Source: an uncultured Rubrobacteraceae bacterium (GTDB lineage Bacteria > Actinomycetota > Rubrobacteria > Rubrobacterales > Rubrobacteraceae). From it: a stretch of DNA of 10,138 nucleotides. Position numbers and translations under genes: made by a program. The notes below the pieces were generated by a model. It worked only from the letters and a program-made list of their open reading frames with translations, searched no databases and had not been told where the DNA came from. Within the stretch, counting starts at the first letter, position 1; each line of letters opens with the position of its first letter. This document shows positions 1 to 5,926 of the stretch, piece after piece. The stretch covers positions 1 to 10,138 of the forward strand of contig CADCVI010000101.1 in the NCBI GenBank assembly GCA_902806105.1, read 5' to 3'.

Positions 1-50
1 GCCCTGCGGGCGATCCCGAGGTCGTCCGGCATCATGGTCGGATACACCAT
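1..50 (-). CDS. 5' end of a gene, probably formate-tetrahydrofolate ligase (partial)
   Basis: Only the first 16 codons are in the window; the gene runs off the left edge. It starts with ATG at 50 and reads MVYPTMMPDDLGIARR. The start is supported by an AAGGAG Shine-Dalgarno (60-65 on the plus strand, inside the end of the upstream metF-like gene) 9 bases before the ATG; the metF stop lies in between, 6 bases before the start, so the two genes should be co-translated. The short segment P-x-D-L-x-I-A-R-x resembles the N-terminus of formate-tetrahydrofolate ligases (PSDLEIA-type), which would fit the C1-folate neighbours. That identity rests on about ten residues and is an inference; that a gene begins here is much surer. 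Confidence 0.5.
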   Translation of the reverse strand, partial: MVYPTMMPDDLGIARR

Positions 51-56
51 CCGAAA

Positions 57-989
57 CTACTCCTTGCCTCGCATGGACGCAGGGGCGGAGTGACTCGCCC
101 CGTTCGATACCCCCTCGTGACGCAGCATGCCGAGCATCCGCCGCCTCCACTTCTCCGTCTCCTCGACGTGGTTGAAGCTGTTGATGTGAACCCCCCGGAG
201 GCCGTAAGCTGGATCTCCTATATACGGTGAGAGCCCCTCGATCAGGGCGTCCGGGCTGTAGCCCCGCGGGCGCAGCAGCCGTCCGGCGAGGCCGGATTGT
301 TTTTTCAGGAAACGGACGGAGTCGCCGAGGCCGATCCTGAGCGAGATCCGGAGCAGCTTCCTCCGATCCACCACACCCGGCACCCCGGCGTATACAGGGA
401 GTTCCATCCCCCCCTCGCGGGCCTCCGCAAGCCAGCCGAGGATCGTCCGGGGCTCGAAGCAGATCTGGGCGACCGCGTAGGATGCGTACGCCTGCTTCGC
501 CAACAGCACCCGCCTCAACTCCCCCTTCGGGACGAACGGGTGTCCCTCGGGGTAGGCGGGTACGCCTACCCTCTCGACCTCTGCCCCGAGACGCGCCATC
601 GCTTCCAGCAGTTCGAGGCCGCTCGCGAACGGCCCGGCGGGGCTCTTCGAGTCGCCCCCGACTACGAAGACGTCCCTCATACCGCCCCCTTCGAGCCGCC
701 GCAGCACCTCCTTCAGGTGGGCCTCGCCCTCTATCAGGCGCGCCGCCAGATGCGGCACGACCCGGAAGCCCCGTCCGAGCAAGTCCTCAGCGAACGCGAG
801 GGTGGCCCCGATGCCCAGGGCCGGCGAGCAGGTAACGGAGACCTCCGCGCCGTCAGGGAGATGGACGGCTTGCTCGCGGGCGCCCTCTACGGGCACGAGC
901 TCGTACCGTGGATGCTCCAGCCCCCGGAGGGGGGCAGTTGCATGTCCTTCGCGTCCCCCTTTCGGGGTTTCTCCGTGTTCCCCGATCAA
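57..989 (-). CDS. metF: Methylenetetrahydrofolate reductase-like protein
   Basis: A 310-residue protein of the MTHFR TIM-barrel family, which interconverts 5,10-methylene-THF and 5-methyl-THF with a flavin or nicotinamide cofactor in the cytoplasm. Visible family features are YELVP at 29-33 (Glu30 fits the catalytic Glu of the FEFFPP motif), VTCSPALGIGATL from 52, VVPHLAAR at 77-84, VFVVGGD at 107-113, VPAYPEGHP at 143-151, and the late barrel segment PVYAGVPGVVDRRKLLR from 198. The start is TTG at 989, with AGGGG 10 bases upstream; it lies about 31 bases after the stop of the broken GcvT-like gene. The last about 18 residues are polar and unconserved-looking. Length is normal for MetF. It belongs to a divergent group, so it may serve THF-dependent demethylation (re-oxidising methyl-THF) instead of methionine synthesis; that role is inferred from the neighbours. 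Confidence 0.85.
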   Translation of the reverse strand: MIGEHGETPKGGREGHATAPLRGLEHPRYELVPVEGAREQAVHLPDGAEVSVTCSPALGIGATLAFAEDLLGRGFRVVPHLAARLIEGEAHLKEVLRRLEGGGMRDVFVVGGDSKSPAGPFASGLELLEAMARLGAEVERVGVPAYPEGHPFVPKGELRRVLLAKQAYASYAVAQICFEPRTILGWLAEAREGGMELPVYAGVPGVVDRRKLLRISLRIGLGDSVRFLKKQSGLAGRLLRPRGYSPDALIEGLSPYIGDPAYGLRGVHINSFNHVEETEKWRRRMLGMLRHEGVSNGASHSAPASMRGKE

Positions 990-1020
990 CGCCGCCCATC
1001 CCCTGCGATGATCTCTCCCG

Positions 1021-1320
1021 TCAGCCCCTGGAGAGCGTCTTTTTCGGGTCGGTCTTGGGGATCTCTTTCTGCGGGTCGACGAACCGTCTCCGGACGACCA
1101 CCGCCCGCTGCCGCCCGTGGGGCGTCTCGACGACGGGCTCCGTGCCGTGTTCGACGTACTCGATCGGCACCATCGCGTAGCCGATGTTCTTCTCCAGGCG
1201 CGGCGAGAAGCAGGCGGAGGTTACCCGCCCCCACCACAACGACGTCGGCGTTTCCTTCCAGCATCTCCCCGCGACTCCGACCAAACCACCGGCCCCGAGC
1301 TGCGACCCACCTGAACCTTT
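1021..1320 (-). pseudogene. Remnant of a GcvT-like aminomethyltransferase/demethylase (C-terminal part only, frameshifted)
   Basis: The frame ending at TGA 1021-1023 encodes RVTSACFSPRLEKNIGYAMV (from about 1227), then EYVEHGTEPVVETPHG and RRFVDPQKEIPKTDP. This is the C-terminal beta-barrel domain of the GcvT/THF-dependent methyltransferase family. Just upstream the homologous-looking sequence breaks up: LVGV (1273-1284) is in this frame, GEMLEGNADV (about 1240-1268) is in another frame, and GRVTSAC returns to the first. At least two frame changes are therefore needed. Only about 100 of the usual 370-450 codons remain; the THF-binding N-terminal domains are absent, and coding similarity ends near 1320, next to the operator at 1330-1348. 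The intact version probably moved a methyl group from a methylated substrate to THF, upstream of metF. No functional protein is expected. Confidence 0.75.
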
Positions 1321-1329
1321 GGTCCTTTT

Positions 1330-1348
1330 TGTTGCGTAATATGCAACA
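1330..1348 (-). promoter_or_regulatory. Inverted-repeat operator behind the C1-gene promoter
   Basis: Read on the minus strand this is TGTTGCATATTACGCAACA: perfect 6-bp arms TGTTGC/GCAACA around a 7-base AT-rich centre that is itself partly symmetric. It lies about 18 bases downstream of the -10 box at 1366-1371, i.e. in the early transcribed region, a typical position for a repressor. A further TGTTGC half-site lies just upstream of the -35 box (1399-1404). The size and AT-rich centre are in the style of IclR- or GntR-type sites; the regulator is not encoded in this window. Confidence 0.55.
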
Positions 1349-1365
1349 TGTTCTTTTATAAGAAA

Positions 1366-1394
1366 CAAATATCACAGGTACAGGAACTTGTCAA
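1366..1394 (-). promoter_or_regulatory. Sigma70-type promoter for the broken GcvT-like gene and metF
   Basis: On the minus strand, TTGACA (1389-1394, perfect -35) is followed after 17 bases by TATTTG (1366-1371, -10). The surrounding stretch is strikingly AT-rich for this genome. It points at the GcvT-like remnant and the intact metF and fhs-like genes, so it may still drive those two. Confidence 0.6.
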
Positions 1395-1568
1395 CAAAGC
1401 AACAAGCATCCATTGCCGCATTCGAGAGAGGCGGGAGCAGCAGACGAGAAGTGCTTACCCTGACGTCCTTGGCACCGTTATTCGCTCGGAGTGAGGATCG
1501 TTTGGCCCGGTTAGAACCATGTTGAGGGGTAGGCGGCCGTAGCCGTCCAACGAAGGGGCTTTCTTACC

Positions 1569-2045
1569 TTATCCGGAGGCTTCTCTGCGTGCCCGGCGCC
1601 CGGCCCACGCCCGAACGGCGGTGAGCTGGGCCGGGGTCTCTATGGAGCCTGGCCTCAGAGCGCGCACCCGAAGGATCGCCTCCTCCGCTCCGAGGCCATC
1701 CGTGCTCTCCAGGAGGTAGCAGGCAAGCATCGTGCCCGTGCGCCCCAGCCCGCCGCCGCAATGGACCGCCGCCGCCTCGCCAGCCGACAGGGTCGCGAAG
1801 ATCGCTCCCACGCCGCGCCTTATCTGTTCCGGGGAGGGCGCGGCGAAGTCTTTCACGGCAAGGTGTATCTCTCTGAGGCCGTGCCGCTGGAGTCGGGCTG
1901 GATCCTGGGGCCGCGCGTGGAGGTTGACCAGCAGCCGCACGCCGCTGTCCGAGAGCGCGGACAGGGCCCGCTCCGTGCGCGGGTAGGCGCAGCCCAGCAC
2001 GCCGGGCGCGACCCACACGCCCTTGTCGGTCAGGCGCAGGAGCAT
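1569..2045 (-). CDS. Dual-specificity/tyrosine-type protein phosphatase
   Basis: A 158-residue cysteine phosphatase of the DSP/CDC14-like fold that hydrolyses phosphate monoesters. The active-site P-loop is clear: VHCGGGLGRTG fits HCx5R(S/T)G, with the nucleophilic Cys and phosphate-binding Arg both present. A general-acid loop precedes it (VKDFAAPSPEQI, Asp in the WPD-loop position). The C-terminal RALRPGSIETPAQLTAV is typical of small bacterial members. I chose ATG 2045 because the fold begins right after it (LTDKGVWVAPGVLGC). The frame stays open upstream to a TTG at 2162 with GTG codons at 2135 and 2126, but the extra residues are Arg/Gly-rich and no convincing Shine-Dalgarno decides the start. 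It is monocistronic as far as can be seen. The substrate cannot be told: protein Tyr/Ser/Thr, phosphoinositide-like or another phosphoester. Confidence 0.8.
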   Translation of the reverse strand: MLLRLTDKGVWVAPGVLGCAYPRTERALSALSDSGVRLLVNLHARPQDPARLQRHGLREIHLAVKDFAAPSPEQIRRGVGAIFATLSAGEAAAVHCGGGLGRTGTMLACYLLESTDGLGAEEAILRVRALRPGSIETPAQLTAVRAWAGRRARREASG

Positions 2046-2404
2046 GCGGAGGCCGACCCGCGCCCGTGCCAGGCGTACCGATCCGGCCGCCCATCTCCGT
2101 CTCCCGTCGCGTATTCGACCAGTCACCGCCCCCACCGTAACGCCCGACCATTCCGGCGACAAGGTTCGCCGGCACTCTGACCCACACCCACGTCAAGGGG
2201 TTAAAGGCACCGTGCCTCCTGTAGGGGATCGGGACGCCCTGCTCCTGCCATCGGTTTCGCGGCTACGGCGCGTTGCTTCACCGTCGTAGGTCGGGGCCGC
2301 CCGATACCCCGGCTACAGCGAGGCCACAGGACTGCGATTCGGCACGTCCGGTGGCCGCTTGGGATCTGCTAGTTTTCCGCCCCTTCCCTCTTACGGGATG
2401 AGGA
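2046..2404. other. Intergenic stretch between msrB and the phosphatase gene
   Basis: No convincing gene on either strand. The part 2046-2162 may be the 5' end of the phosphatase gene if a farther start is used. At 2208-2220 there is a small palindrome (AGGCAC-C-GTGCCT), followed on the minus strand by TTTAA, too weak to call a terminator. A TTGACG hexamer on the minus strand near 2190-2195 has no good -10 partner. Several short GC-rich hairpins occur, as expected from base composition. Confidence 0.4.
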
Positions 2405-2812
2405 TCAAGCCTCGCGCGTCTCCTTCTCGAACTTCAAGGAGGCGGAGTTCAGGCAGTAACGCTGGCCCGTCGGGGCGGGGCCGTCGTTGAAGATGTGGCC
2501 CAGGTGGGACTCGCAGTGGGCGCAGTGGACCTCCGTGCGCCGCATGAAGAAGCTGCGGTCCTCGGTAGTCTCGACGTTCTTCTCGTCCAGGGGCGCCCAG
2601 AAGCTCGGCCAGCCGGTGCCGGAGTCGTACTTCGTCTCCGAGCCGAAGAGGGGCGTGCCGCATCCTATGCAGCGGTAGATGCCCTCTTCCTTGTTGTCGT
2701 GGTACTCGCCGGAGAACGCGCGCTCCGTCCCGTGCTTGCGGGCTACCTTGTACTGCTCGGGGGTAAGCTGCTGCCGCCACTCGGCTTCGGTCTTTCTCAC
2801 TCTCTCAGTCAT
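2405..2812 (-). CDS. msrB: Peptide-methionine (R)-S-oxide reductase MsrB
   Basis: A 135-residue stand-alone MsrB that reduces the R-epimer of methionine sulfoxide in oxidised proteins, using thioredoxin as reductant. The sequence has the full family signature: [20 protein letters not shown] near 16-35, zinc-binding CxxC pairs Cys48/Cys51 (CIGC) and Cys97/Cys100 (CAHC), GTGWPSF 65-71, [10 protein letters not shown] 103-112, and catalytic Cys120 in RYCLNSASL. There is no signal peptide, so it is cytoplasmic. ATG 2812 gives the normal full length. There is no clear Shine-Dalgarno, but a TAAAAT box lies 7 bases upstream, suggesting a leaderless mRNA. It is transcribed away from the aminotransferase gene starting at 2893, with an 80-base divergent gap. 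Confidence 0.97.
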   Translation of the reverse strand: MTERVRKTEAEWRQQLTPEQYKVARKHGTERAFSGEYHDNKEEGIYRCIGCGTPLFGSETKYDSGTGWPSFWAPLDEKNVETTEDRSFFMRRTEVHCAHCESHLGHIFNDGPAPTGQRYCLNSASLKFEKETREA

Positions 2813-2818
2813 GCCCGT

Positions 2819-2824
2819 ATTTTA
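2819..2824 (-). promoter_or_regulatory. Possible -10 box for a leaderless msrB transcript
   Basis: Minus-strand TAAAAT ends 6 bases before the msrB ATG at 2812, so transcription would start at or next to the A of the start codon. The -35 position (GCCGAA near 2842-2847) is poor. Leaderless mRNAs are common in actinomycetes and would explain the missing Shine-Dalgarno. Confidence 0.35.
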
Positions 2825-2892
2825 CCACCGGCGCGACGGCCTTCGGCTCGGTAGGATGCGCTGTCGGGGTCGCGGAGCGGGAGGAGAGGGAC

Positions 2893-3798
2893 GTGGCGAG
2901 GGGGACGCACGAGGCGCTGCCGGACGAGCGGAACGAGGACGTGCTCGTGTACATCAACGGCGAGTTCTACCCGAGGGCGGAGGCCAGGATCTCGGTCTTC
3001 GACTCCGGCTTCCTCGTCGGCGACGGCGTCTGGGAGGGCATCCGGCTGCACGACGGCACGCTCTCGCTCCTCGACCTCCACCTCGACCGCCTCTTCGAGG
3101 GCGCGAGGGCGATAGACCTCGACATCGGCATGACGCGAGGGGAGATCGCCGAGGCGCTCCAGAAAACCGTGGATAGAAACGGCATGACCACCGGCGTCCA
3201 CCTGCGCCTGATGGTTACCCGCGGCGACAAGAAGACGCCCTCTCAGGACCCAAGGCTCGCGACCGGCGGCCCGAACGTCGTCATCATCGCCGAGCACAAG
3301 ACGGCGGACCCTGGGGTGCGGGCTCAGGGCATAAGGCTCTTCACCTCGACCGTCCGCCGGCCGCCTCCCGACACGCTGGATCAGCGCCTCAACTGCCACA
3401 GCAAGCTCCACGAGGTGGTCGCGCTCATACAGGCCCTCAAGGCCGGGGCCGACGAGGCCCTCATGCTCGACCCGACCGGGGCCGTGGCGACGTGCAACGC
3501 GACCAATTTCTTTATCGTCCGCCGGGGCGAGGTCTGGACCTCCACCGGCCACTACAGCCTCAACGGCATCACGCGCAGGATGATCGTCGAGCTCTGCCGC
3601 GCCGAGGGCATCCCGGTCTTCGAGCGAGCCTTCTCCCTCACCGACGTCTACGGCGCGGACGAGGCCTTCGTCACCGGCACCTTCGGCGGCCTCACCCCGG
3701 TCGTGGAGGTCGACGGGCGGAGGATCGGGGACGGCGAACCCGGCGCGACCACCGCCCGCCTCACCGATCTGTACGGAGCCCTGATCTCCGGTGCCTGA
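2893..3798 (+). CDS. Class IV aminotransferase-fold protein (BCAT/D-amino acid transaminase family) with an atypical PLP site
   Basis: A 301-residue fold-type IV protein. Family hallmarks are VYINGEFYPRAEARISVFDS (19-38), GDGVWEGIR (43-51), HLDRLF (63-68), GVHLRLMVTRG (101-111), GADEALMLD (185-193), LNGITRRM (223-230) and phosphate-binding TGTFGGLTPV (261-270). Two PLP contacts look altered. The pyridine-contacting Glu position reads Thr200 (VATCNATN). The Lys normally 32-34 residues before it is replaced around R165-LNC-168, with the only nearby Lys at 171. The start is GTG 2893, behind GGAGAGGG about 5 bases upstream. The stop overlaps the sulfotransferase start by 8 bases, so the two are translationally coupled. 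From memory, plant branched-chain-aminotransferase-like proteins fuse this domain with the same sulfotransferase domain. The substrate is unknown; calling it a branched-chain aminotransferase would be an over-reading. Confidence 0.85.
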   Translation: MARGTHEALPDERNEDVLVYINGEFYPRAEARISVFDSGFLVGDGVWEGIRLHDGTLSLLDLHLDRLFEGARAIDLDIGMTRGEIAEALQKTVDRNGMTTGVHLRLMVTRGDKKTPSQDPRLATGGPNVVIIAEHKTADPGVRAQGIRLFTSTVRRPPPDTLDQRLNCHSKLHEVVALIQALKAGADEALMLDPTGAVATCNATNFFIVRRGEVWTSTGHYSLNGITRRMIVELCRAEGIPVFERAFSLTDVYGADEAFVTGTFGGLTPVVEVDGRRIGDGEPGATTARLTDLYGALISGA

Positions 3799-4537
3799 TC
3801 TCACCGACTGCCTCAGGCTCTCCGTCTGGTCCGGCCCCCGCAACGTCTCGACAGCACTGATGTACTCCTTCCGGGAGCGCCCCGATACCCGCGTGATAGA
3901 CGAACCCCTCTACGGCCACTACCTGAAGACGACGAACGCCGACCATCCCGGGGCCGAAGAGGTCACCGGGGCGATGGATACCGATGGGGAGCGAGTCGTC
4001 CGCGACGTCATCCTGGGGCCATGCGAGAAGCCCGTCCTCTTCTTCAAGAACATGGCGCACCACCTCGCCGGGCTCGACCGGGCTTTCCTCGGGGAGATCA
4101 CGAACGTCCTCCTGACGCGAGACCCGCGAGAGATGCTGCCCTCCCTCGCCGAGCAACTCCCCTCCCCCACCCTCCGCGACACCGGCCTCGTCGAGCAGGT
4201 CGAGATTCTCGAAACAGCGCTCGGGAACGGCAAGCCCCCAGTGGTCCTCGATGCCCGCGCGCTGCTCCTCGACCCGGCGGACATCCTGAGACGAGCCTGC
4301 GAGAACCTGGATATCCCCTTCTACGAGGCGATGCTCCGGTGGCCCGCAGGACCCAAGCCCGAGGACGGCGTGTGGGCGAGGCACTGGTACCGCAACGTGC
4401 ACGCCTCGACGGGCTTCGGCGAGTACCGGCCGAAGCCCGAACCGTTCCCCGAGGAGCTGGAGCCCCTGCTAAGGGAGTGCCTGCCGCTCTACGAAAAGCT
4501 GCGCCGGCACGCCATCACGACAGCCGGCGCTCGGTAG
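3791..4537 (+). CDS. P-loop sulfotransferase-like protein paired with the aminotransferase
   Basis: A 248-residue cytoplasmic protein of the sulfotransferase (P-loop NTPase-like) fold. The 5'-phosphosulfate loop reads SVWSGPRNVSTALM (11-24); the 3'-phosphate-binding part reads LLTRDPREMLPSL (107-119), both as expected for PAPS users. Candidate catalytic residues are Lys86 and His90/His91 (FFKNMAHH). The C-terminal block GPKPEDGVW..WYRNVHASTGF (187-209) is characteristic of this subfamily. The start is GTG 3791, 8 bases inside the aminotransferase gene, with no strong Shine-Dalgarno of its own, so translation depends on coupling. Its partner and overlap suggest the two proteins act on one substrate, perhaps an amino or hydroxy compound that is sulfonated. 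The reaction has not been established as far as I know, and activity is inferred from fold only. Confidence 0.82.
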   Translation: MPDLTDCLRLSVWSGPRNVSTALMYSFRERPDTRVIDEPLYGHYLKTTNADHPGAEEVTGAMDTDGERVVRDVILGPCEKPVLFFKNMAHHLAGLDRAFLGEITNVLLTRDPREMLPSLAEQLPSPTLRDTGLVEQVEILETALGNGKPPVVLDARALLLDPADILRRACENLDIPFYEAMLRWPAGPKPEDGVWARHWYRNVHASTGFGEYRPKPEPFPEELEPLLRECLPLYEKLRRHAITTAGAR

Positions 4538-4545
4538 GGCTCCCC

Positions 4546-5646
4546 TCAGACCAGGCTCGCTAGCCTCTTGACGCCCTCGTCGATCTGCTCGGGCGGGACG
4601 GCGCAGAACGGGAGGCGGACGAACCGGTCGCCGGAGACCGCCTCGCCGGTCATCGGGTCGGGGAAGAAGGCGGCGCCGGGGGTGAGGACGAGGTCCTGCT
4701 CCTTGGCCCGGCCGACAAGGTTGTCGGTGTTGGCATCCTCCGGGAGCATCATGCTAACGAAGAAGCCGCCGTCCGGGACGAAAAGCTGGGCGCCCGAGAA
4801 CTCGCGGCGCACTGCGTTCGCCATCGCCTCCCAGCGCGGGCGGTAGACCTCCTTGAGGCGCTCGATGTTCGGGGCGAGCCAGTCGCGCCTCAGGTACTCG
4901 GCGACGGCGGCCTGGGTCGGCAGGACCGGGGAGAGATACGTATCCTCGCCGAGGCTCGTGACCGTCTTGATCAGCTCCTCCGGCGCTATAACGAAGCCGA
5001 CGCGGATGCCGGGGCTCAGGAGCTTGCTGAACGAGCTCATCGTGATGACCCTGTTCGGGCTGATCTCACGCAGCAGCGGCAGGTCCTCACCAGCGTATCG
5101 GAGCTTGCGGTACGGGATGTCCTCGATCACCCAGAAGTCCTTCTCCTCGGCGAGCTCGACGACCTGGCGGCGCTTCTCCAGCGAGAGCGTCGCCCCGGCC
5201 GGGTTCTGGAAGTCCGGCACCAGGTACACGAACGCCGGCTTCTCGGCCTCGACAGCCTCCCTCAGCTTCTCCACGTTCACCCCGTCATCGTCCAACGGGA
5301 TGCCCACGGCGCGCGCGCCGCGCCTGCGGAACGTCTTGATCGCGCGGTCGAAGCTCGGCTGCTCCGTGTAGACCACGCCGCCCGGGCGGATCATGTACGC
5401 CGAGATCAGATCCTGAAGCTGCAACGACCCGTTCCCGACCATGACGTTCGACGTCTCGACCCCATACTCCTTCGCCAGCTCCTCGCGCAGCGGCCCGTAC
5501 CCCGGCTGCTGCCCGTACTGGAGTATGACGCCGGGATCGTTCTGCAACGCCGCGTCCAGACACTCCCTGAACTGGTCAGTCGGAAACGACTCGGGCGGCG
5601 GCACGCCACGCGTAAATACGATCTTGGCCTGCGCGGTCTCGGTCAT
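4546..5646 (-). CDS. PLP-dependent class I/II aminotransferase (2-aminoadipate transaminase/MocR-like)
   Basis: A 366-residue fold-type I aminotransferase that transfers an amino group between an amino acid and a 2-oxo acid. Seen: QYGQQPGYGPLREELAKEYG (43-62), GNGSLQLQDL (71-80), YLVPDFQNPAGAT (141-153, Asn148), VIEDIPYRKLRY (173-184, Asp176 to the pyridine nitrogen, Tyr179), SSFSKLLSPGIRVGF (204-218, Schiff-base Lys208) and RFVRLPF (341-347, substrate-carboxylate Arg344). This is the LysN/2-aminoadipate group and the catalytic half of MocR regulators, but no HTH domain precedes it. ATG 5646 is preceded by GGGGAGAG about 8 bases upstream and by a plausible promoter. Its stop lies 8 bases from the stop of the convergent sulfotransferase gene with no terminator in between, so read-through could give overlapping transcripts. 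Substrate specificity cannot be set from sequence. Confidence 0.9.
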   Translation of the reverse strand: MTETAQAKIVFTRGVPPPESFPTDQFRECLDAALQNDPGVILQYGQQPGYGPLREELAKEYGVETSNVMVGNGSLQLQDLISAYMIRPGGVVYTEQPSFDRAIKTFRRRGARAVGIPLDDDGVNVEKLREAVEAEKPAFVYLVPDFQNPAGATLSLEKRRQVVELAEEKDFWVIEDIPYRKLRYAGEDLPLLREISPNRVITMSSFSKLLSPGIRVGFVIAPEELIKTVTSLGEDTYLSPVLPTQAAVAEYLRRDWLAPNIERLKEVYRPRWEAMANAVRREFSGAQLFVPDGGFFVSMMLPEDANTDNLVGRAKEQDLVLTPGAAFFPDPMTGEAVSGDRFVRLPFCAVPPEQIDEGVKRLASLV

Positions 5647-5677
5647 GGAAAGACTCTCCCCTGTAGCCTGCGAATCG

Positions 5678-5707
5678 GTATAACCCTACCGCTCCATCAT
5701 ACGACAA
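5678..5707 (-). promoter_or_regulatory. Promoter of the class I/II aminotransferase gene
   Basis: Minus strand TTGTCG (5702-5707), an 18-base spacer, then TTATAC (5678-5683). The start point would be near 5671, giving a leader of about 25 bases that contains the GGGGAGAG ribosome site before ATG 5646. Confidence 0.45.
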
Positions 5708-5770
5708 GGACGGAGCCGTTTTGGGAGAAGCCCACGCGCCGCAATCATCGACTACAGCCACTCAATCCTG

Positions 5771-5794
5771 CAAAAACAGGGACGGCTGGGTCCC
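5771..5794 (-). terminator. Intrinsic terminator of the small membrane-peptide gene
   Basis: On the minus strand, GGGAC (5790-5794), a 6-base loop, and GTCCC (5779-5783) are followed directly by TGTTTTTG (5771-5778). It lies 20 bases after the TAA of the 5814-5915 gene and has the right strand and order for a factor-independent terminator. The stem is short but pure G/C-rich; the T tract is unusual in this GC-rich window. Confidence 0.65.
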
Positions 5795-5813
5795 GTTCCG
5801 GCAAACAAGCTCC

Positions 5814-5915
5814 TTAAAGGCTGACGTTGCCCGTCATCAGCAATACCAGGACCACCAGCAGCGATATCAGAGTCGCAATTCCCCAGACGAGTTTGACCAT
5901 ACTTCCTCCGTTCAC
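5814..5915 (-). CDS. Tiny single-span membrane peptide (28 or 33 residues)
   Basis: From ATG 5900 the frame gives 28 residues ending at TAA 5814-5816. The N-terminus is MVKLVWG, the middle ATLISLLVVLVLLM is an uninterrupted hydrophobic helix, and the tail is TGNVSL; one Lys near the start suggests the N-terminus stays in the cytoplasm. Five codons upstream is an in-frame GTG (5915) adding VNGGS. Both starts have a ribosome site: AGGAGG 5 bases before the GTG and GGAGG 4 bases before the ATG. A hairpin (5927-5952) abuts the first site and an intrinsic terminator (5771-5794) follows the stop, so this looks like a complete transcription unit. I do not recognise a family. Possible roles are a membrane-complex accessory peptide, a stress peptide, or a type I toxin-like peptide. 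None is shown by the sequence. Confidence 0.6.
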   Translation of the reverse strand: MNGGSMVKLVWGIATLISLLVVLVLLMTGNVSL

Positions 5916-5926
5916 TATCTCCTCCT

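Noticed and set aside
297..1361. Plus-strand open frame covering the metF region (354 codons)
   Set aside because: Antisense to recognisable MetF and GcvT-like sequence; low-complexity Arg/Pro/Ser composition and no Shine-Dalgarno.
1400..1568. Search for tRNA, small RNA or a gene in the gap between the phosphatase and the C1 promoter
   Set aside because: No tRNA-like fold, no open frame with a ribosome site and no strong hairpin plus T run; it looks like plain spacer.
2208..2220. Palindrome AGGCAC-C-GTGCCT followed by TTTAA on the minus strand
   Set aside because: Stem of only 5 pairs with a 3-base loop and no real T tract; not enough for a terminator and no gene context for an operator.
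2809..3843. Minus-strand open frame opposite the class IV aminotransferase gene (344 codons)
   Set aside because: Composition typical of the antisense of a GC-rich gene; the plus-strand frame has clear family motifs and a ribosome site.
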